From Cryptomeria japonica (Eukaryota > Streptophyta > Pinopsida > Cupressales > Cupressaceae): 64,000 nucleotides of DNA. The position numbers were made by a program, and so were the translations under genes. The DNA lies in assembly GCF_030272615.1 (NCBI RefSeq), contig NC_081413.1:338488802-338552801 (forward strand), given 5' to 3'. The notes under the pieces are model-generated. The model had not been told where the DNA came from. It was given only the letters and a program-made list of their open reading frames with translations, and made no database searches. Shown piece by piece: positions 58,481 to 64,000 of this stretch (the stretch's first letter is position 1; the number at the start of each line of letters is the position of its first letter).

Positions 58481-59265
58481 TTTTCCAGTTTGTTAATCTA
58501 TGATGTCATTTTTTGATCTTTTTTCATACCAGAGGCATATTTGGAAGTCTATTGATGTTCTCCAATTTCGTATTTGTCGGATTTGAAGATCTTTAATCGT
58601 TTTTGCTTCTATATGTCGTCATGTTTCTCTTTTATGGATTTATGCTCTCTTCATGTTGAGAAGACATGATAGAGATGGTTGATTTATTGAACTAGAAAGT
58701 TGATGTGCCTTGTTGTGGGTATTCACTTCATTTATTGAATAGATCTTGATGGCCTTATTATGGATTGACGCATTTTATGCCAAGAGGCTCTTGTTGTTTA
58801 TTTTCCATTATGATTATTGGATGTCCACATATGCATATGGCTGCATGATGTTGATTATGGGTTTCAAATTTACATGTTGAGTATGGGCCTTGTTGGGAGT
58901 ATTTAAAACTGAGTCAAGTTTATAGGCCTATTTCAAAATTTTGCTCTGCATGTCAGAAAAGTACCTAAATAAGTCAGTTTGAATGCCTAGTTAGCAAGGG
59001 GGTAAAATGGAGCCAGTTGATTTTCAGAGGGTAAGGCTCGAGATTCATGTCCCACACCTTTCATTTGGCCTATTCAGTGATGTGCAACTTTCAGAATTCA
59101 GTTTGGATAAGTTTACTAGGTACCCATTTCGAGGGGTGAGCTGAAAGTGCATTTTAGGCACAAATGCAAATTTTATGGAATAGCCTTCTTTGAGCGATTA
59201 CATCTTTTTCCCTATTGATCATCATGGAGAAATTCAAAATGGATTCAATTATATGCATAAATGTG

Positions 59266-59890
59266 AGTCAGCCTGCAAAATTTCAAGTCCTAATGAATCC
59301 GTTTGCTCAGTTTTCAAAGCTCAATCCGTTTGTAGTTTATGATGTTTGCATACGTGTAAAAATGTCCGGGTGAGCGTCATGTCAGAATGTTTGTTCTGGG
59401 CTAATGTTGGTATAAATGGTGAGCTACGTTTCAAATTTCAAGGCTTTATCAATCCGTTTGATCGGTTTTCAAAAGAGCTCATTTTGCCATCAAATTCAGT
59501 TATCCGCACTTCCAGTGTTAGATTAGTTAATGTAGCCATTTTGGTGAGCGCGTCGTTTGCATCCTGTCCGTCTGGTGATCGAACTGAGAATTCAAAGATT
59601 TAATATGTACTTAAAGGTACCTATGTTCCAAATTTGAGGGCCTACGGAGGTCGTTTGGTATTTTTAAGAAAGGCATCATGTGTTGCCAGAACATTGACTT
59701 CATCAGGTCCGCAGTGTCGACAAAGCCAGTTGGCCGTTTTCGAAAATTAATATCTCTTCCCTCGGGACTCATCTTGAGAAACCGTTTGGTAGATGTCATC
59801 CTTGTATATCAAAGTACATGCCTATTAGATGGCGAGCTCCAGAAAGGTGTTTTGACAGGTTTGAAAATTACGTCATCGCGATTAAATGCG
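59266..59890. repeat. Faint tandem repeats, ~150-200 nt
   Basis: Segments at 59266-59333, 59419-59489 and 59617-59680 share CAAATTTCAAGGC, then AATCCGTTTG and GTTTTCAAA. A fourth, weaker copy may follow to 59890. Strongly diverged. Confidence 0.4.
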
Positions 59891-61096
59891 AAAATTGTGG
59901 CGTAATTGCCTGAAGGATATAAAATGCAATTTTATGATCCGAAAATGGTGCCGATCGATTCCAGAGGTGTGTTTGAGGTCCATGAAGATATTCCAGAGGT
60001 CAGTTGCGTGAAAACGAAAAAAAATTTTAGTCGGACCCACTTTGGGGCCCGACCTGGCTCATTCCTGTGCATTTTATTTTTATGGCAACAATGTTCTTAA
60101 TGCATAACTTCATGATGCATAAATATACGGAAGTGCATAGTAATGTTACTATAAATTCTTGTTGAATTTTCTAGTCCTGGTATGGAAGAGGAAGAGATTG
60201 GCATGGTCAATGAGACAATTCCCAATTCGGAAAGAGTATATTTTAAAGAGTAGAGAAGTCCTTTTCTACTCTGGCAATAGACAATTTTCAGAATAAAACT
60301 TATGCATTGGCAATTGAAAAAGAAAAAACACAGACCGTATAATTACCAGCAACAATCAATCTTCAATTCCTATTATGCTGTGAGTTGAAGTGGGCATTTA
60401 AATACTTCCAAGCTGAAAATGCCAAATTTATTCTTGCTTTGTGTGGAGTGGCAGCGTGGCATGTAAAAGGCATTGGAAGCATCTTCTACAACAAATGTAA
60501 CATTGTAGAATTGTTTCCCCCTCTGCCAATCACCCCTCCAATCTCCCAAAATCTCATCCTTGCCTGCTGTGTGGAGAGTGAGATGTGTAGAAAACTGAAG
60601 TATCCATCCCTATGCAGCAATCATTTTGCTGGTAACATGAAATTGATGGCAATGTGCAACAGGCAACATGGTAAATGGGGAAATGCGTTGAAGTTATAAA
60701 ACCATATTTCTCCTCCCACGTGATGGCTGGAGAAGGGCAGCAGTAGCTCAAATCAAATGCACATTGGATGATGTAAAGCCATCTTCCCAAAATCCATGTG
60801 ATGGGTGAGTTGTTGAAGCATAATGTAATTTTGAAGAAGTTTACACAACAAATGAAATCAGTTCCTCCCTGCTGGACATGATTGCTGGAGGGCATTGAAA
60901 TGTTTGTCTTTTTTTAAATAAAGGCAATTGGCTGGTATGAAGCCATTCCCCCCTTGCTAACATGGTGAAACAAACAATATGCAGCAGGCTTCGCGTGGTA
61001 TGAGGAAGAGGTAAATATAAAAACTTGCAAGAAAGGGAAAAACGCCATTGAAGACCAAGAAAACTTTCAAAATGCAGTCCCAGGCTTAATGTTTTA

Positions 61097-61139
61097 ATCC
61101 CACATTGGCTGGGAAGTGGGATATTTTAGTATTTATATA
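61097..61139 (+). promoter_or_regulatory. USE-like element plus TATA box
   Basis: ATCCCACATTG (61097-61107) is close to the plant snRNA upstream element RTCCCACATCG. TTTATATA (61132-61139) follows about 33 bp away centre to centre, roughly the spacing known for polymerase II snRNA promoters. No snRNA-like sequence was recognised downstream. It may serve as an LTR promoter. Confidence 0.4.
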
Positions 61140-61199
61140 CAAAAACGCACTATACTATAATGTTTAAGCCATAAAGGTTTTTGACACAAGGTGCCCATG

Positions 61200-61677
61200 G
61201 GCGCCCAAAGTGGGCCCACATGCGAGCACGCTTCCCGAGGCGATGGAGGAGTTGACTGGACGAAGACCAAGTGGACCCCACGCAAGCACGCTTCCCGAGG
61301 CAAACAGGCGAAATTTTGTAGACGAAGGCCGGGTTAACGAGCAAGCAAGTCCGAGAGAGATCAACGGTGCGCACTATTTCGCGAAGGGAAGATGCACGTT
61401 GTTTAAACCCCGCGAAATAGCGAAAGTGAACGAGAGCCGTCCACGTGGCGGGTACAGTCAGCGGTCCAGCAAGCGGGTCCCGGTGAGGTGGCGCACAGGT
61501 GGCAGTCTAGTGGTGATGACGTGGCGGCCAAGTGGCAGTGACGAAGCAGATGACGTGGCGATGATGAGGTGTCATCCAAGGTGGCGTCCGGTCAACCCCA
61601 TCAACCAATCAGAGGCCGCCACGTGGCAAGGCGTCAGATGCACATATGGAGGCAAAAATCAAATTTTAAATGAATAA
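61200..61677 (+). other. CpG-rich block with short duplication and 155-codon frame
   Basis: This is GC-rich in an AT-rich neighbourhood. A ~30-bp segment with GCACGCTTCCCGAGGC occurs twice (about 61226-61242 and 61285-61301). The open frame at 61210-61677 repeats GPHASTLPEA because of that duplication, has no known domain, and is probably open because the DNA is GC-rich. Confidence 0.45.
61441..61627. promoter_or_regulatory. Cluster of four ACGTGG (G-box/ABRE-like) elements
   Basis: CCACGTGG at 61441-61448, TGACGTGG at 61517-61524 and 61551-61558, and GCCACGTGGC at 61618-61627 lie among several more GTGGC words, with CCAATCAG just before the last one. Such ACGT-core clusters bind bZIP/bHLH factors in plant stress and light promoters. 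Confidence 0.6.
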
Positions 61678-62850
61678 ATGATATAGTTTAGACTATATTA
61701 AAATTCGAAATATTTAAATGCCTGAGCACAAATGAGAATTAATTCGCCCAGGGTCTAAATTTTGGCCAAAATATAAAGTATTATATATCACCGGAAAGCT
61801 CTCGGAGTGAGGAATCTGATTATGAGGTTAATTTTGAAAAATTTGGGATATTTTGGATGCAGTTTTCACGGGAACAAAATTCAGTTAGAGAGGAGAGACA
61901 CTTGGCAATTTTCAGTTGTGGATTTGTTTTTCTTCCCTCCTCTTTTTATTCCCCATTCTTCTCAGTTGTAAGGGTTCCAGAATTCTGTGAGGAAGTGCTC
62001 CAGTTTTCATGGCTTCCATTTTCTAAAATTCTTGACCCAAACTAGTAAAGTTCTATGGATCTATTCAGGGTATAGAGGCTACATTGCAGGATGACAGATT
62101 GTTTTCTAGTTGTAGGTCTTACTTGTGTCAGGCATGAGTAAATTTCCCATGATATTGTCTCTGTGATATGTTTATTCATTATTATGAATTCAATCCTCAA
62201 GGAGGATGAAATTTGTCATCTCAAGGAGATTGTGTGACTGTTTGTAGGTATCCTTCAAGGAAGGTTTTAAATTCTATAGTCAGTCATAAATGATGAAATG
62301 TATTTCTAGATCTGATAAATTTGTGAATGAATCAAATAGTGCATTAATATCAGGTATTGGTGCATGAATATCTTGTTTAAGGAAAACAAATTTGCATCTA
62401 TGATTCATATTTGTAGTTCTGTCTGTGACTCTATTGCCCAATGAACAAGGCACTGGTCTTGCAAGTTTTGGGGATGGTTTTAGATTAACATTTTAAAAGA
62501 AAAATCTATTTCCCTTTATGTTTAGGGGTGTGTGTTCCATTCTTTCCAAGCTCTGTTTCATCCTATTGTTTGTACAGATCTAGCCAATCTGTAATGTTTC
62601 CTAACCTGTTGAGCTTGTGAAATGATCTATCTGCTTAATGTTGATGCAGTCATGTGTCTGTAATTGTTGTATTTAGTGCATCAAAAGGGTGTCCCCCCCT
62701 AGGTCTAGCAGAACCTGAAGTGCAGGAGGATCAATTAGGGTCCTATGTTATGTTGTCCAAGCCCTGATGTGTTTTGTAGACTGAAATTGGCCATTTCATA
62801 GAAAGATTTGCAGGTGTTCTTGGGTTATCACTTTTGGTGAACAACAAAAA

Positions 62851-62867
62851 TGGCGACTCTGCTGGGG
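62851..62867 (+). other. PBS, tRNA-Arg type
   Basis: TGGCGACTCTGCTGGGG is close to the TGGCGACTCCACTGGGG site of Ogre/Tat-like elements, complementary to the 3' end of a plant tRNA-Arg. It follows a CA-ended LTR-like sequence and an AAAA spacer. Confidence 0.65.
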
Positions 62868-62872
62868 AGTAA

Positions 62873-64000
62873 ATGAACTATCAAGAGCCTCTGGTTAAGA
62901 AATAATTAATTCATATAAGGTTGAGATTATACCATCCGAGTCACCACAACAAAAATGGTGACTCTGCTGGGGAATATGAAATTTAAAGAGTCTCTGGTTG
63001 AAAATTTTGTTTCACATATAATTGAGTCTGCCTATTGAGAATGCACAGAGTTGAAAATGTCTTTTATGGTTGAGGGATTTAGTATTATGTTCTGGGTTGT
63101 AATGTTATTGTCTGCTATTAGAGAAAGTTTCTTGTGAAGAATCAGAGAAAATATACATTGTTCAGAGTTGTAAGAGGTTCTTACAGCTGTTTATGAATTC
63201 TCCCCAATGTCATAATTGGGTGGCGACTCTAGTCTCTGTACCAGTGCTTGAAGGAAGATTGTATTCCAGGACTTTCACAAGATTGGTTGATAATCTTATG
63301 AATCATATTAAGATGCAGATGGATCTAAGTAGCAGATGCTCAGACATGGTGCTTTCATCATAAAAGTGTTATAAAGTAGATGCAGTAAAAGATTTAAGTC
63401 ACACATAACTCTGTGGTTCATACCAGTGTTAAATAGCCTGGAAGGTGTTGATTGCAGCGAGATCGAAGGAGTAACAAAGAATTGAATAAGTGTTGAGTGG
63501 CGTTCTGCTGTTCAAACTATCCTCTATGCAAGAGGTGGCGACTCTGTGATAAAAGACCGTGCTAAAGGTGAAGTAAATCTTCAGATCTACAAGTTTTATA
63601 GCTGCAAATCTCCAGGTATTTTCAAAGGATTCAAATGCAAAACAATTTCCTCTGAAAATTTGAAGTACTAAAATAGTTTTCCCATTTAGTGAACAGCACT
63701 AGTAAAGAGGGAAAGAGGGGATTTCAAAGTCCATTTGCATATTTATTCTACTGAAATGTCCAGAGTATATGTTCTTCTGTTATAGTATGCAAATTTGGAA
63801 AAAGTTCTGTATCAAGCAATGTTATGAACAGTTTCAGTATAAGGATTTGTGCTTGAAGTGTTTCATTCTTTTATCCGAGGTTGTATATCATTTGTGGAAG
63901 TAGGAAGAAATGTGTAGTAAAGATTTTCAACCTTGTGTATTTCCACATAGAGCCATGCCTGGTGAAGTGTCACAACCATATAATAGGAGAAGTTTCGTCA
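62873..64000 (+). other. Element leader with repeated PBS-like motifs, no gene
   Basis: This is downstream of the PBS. A ~105-bp duplication carries a second site at 62956-62972 (TGGTGACTCTGCTGGGG), and partial TGGCGACTCT sites stand at 63221 and 63536. There is no open frame of note to the end of the window; gag would be expected beyond 64000. Confidence 0.5.

Larger units (their letters stand above)
56287..62846 (+). repeat. Candidate very long gypsy LTR (6.6 kb)
   Basis: The left end TGTAGTGTCTCTAC matches the start of the inverted LTR-like repeat ending at 27380, and homology runs about 1 kb inwards. The right end CA at 62846 is followed four bases later by a tRNA-Arg type PBS. LTRs of 5-6 kb are known in the Ogre/Tat lineage. 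That everything between belongs to one LTR is inference; other insertions could lie inside. No second LTR is in the window. Confidence 0.4.

Noticed and set aside
60385-60895. Frames of 104 codons (plus) and 113 codons (minus)
   Set aside because: They overlap on opposite strands, have no recognisable domain and no support from a repeat copy; likely chance.

Overview
This window is plant nuclear DNA made almost entirely of nested LTR retrotransposons. I recognise no host gene, tRNA, rRNA or organelle insertion. The signs are plant Ty3/gypsy and Ty1/copia polyproteins, initiator-Met and tRNA-Arg type primer-binding sites, an AT-rich background, and many disabling mutations that look like C-to-T change. 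A large-genome seed plant fits; I lean towards a conifer, but nothing here proves it. All percent identities and mutation counts below were made by eye.

Region 1, 1-26097. This is an old Ty3/gypsy element (Tat/Athila-like, minus strand). LTR-like ends lie at 1958-3086 and 24594-26097, each with a PBS-like motif on its left. The interior holds about 2.3 tandem copies of a ~3.45 kb unit made of leader, small conserved ORF and gag. Into the second unit a young Tekay-type chromovirus has inserted (7672-19500, minus strand). It has two ~3.5 kb LTRs, a perfect 5-bp target duplication (TACTC), PBS, polypurine tract and one unbroken 1,535-residue gag-pol-chromodomain frame. Its protease active site reads D-I-G.

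Region 2, 26098-33037. An LTR-like repeat (26098-27380) has an inverted relative at 56287. It is followed by a decayed SIRE-like copia element on the minus strand (27381-31399), about 1.3 kb of unassigned AT-rich DNA, and the left part of another gypsy-like LTR.

Region 3, 33038-46495. A SIRE-like copia element (plus strand) is split inside its reverse transcriptase by a second LTR element on the minus strand (37495-44280). The inner element is the most unusual object in the window. It has copia-type LTRs, PBS and polypurine tract but no pol. It carries a coiled-coil protein with four zinc knuckles, plus one ~1,181-codon reading frame of unknown function that is broken only by in-frame stops.

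Region 4, 46496-55239. The other part of the split gypsy LTR comes first, then a second SIRE-like copia element (47359-55239, plus strand, perfect CATCT target duplication). That element has a minus-oriented solo LTR inserted in its gag. The two SIRE-like copies share an integrase catalytic Asp-to-Asn change and two stop positions, so they were probably copied from an already defective master by proteins supplied in trans.

Region 5, 55240-64000. There are no genes. From 56287 to 62846 the sequence can be read as one very long LTR that ends at a tRNA-Arg type PBS (62851). The PBS motif recurs three more times downstream. This stretch also holds a CpG-rich block with four ACGTGG elements and a USE-like plus TATA promoter arrangement.

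A degenerate ~20-nt repeat built on AAATGCGCTAA recurs in seven places across the window and links the gypsy leaders with the 58 kb region.
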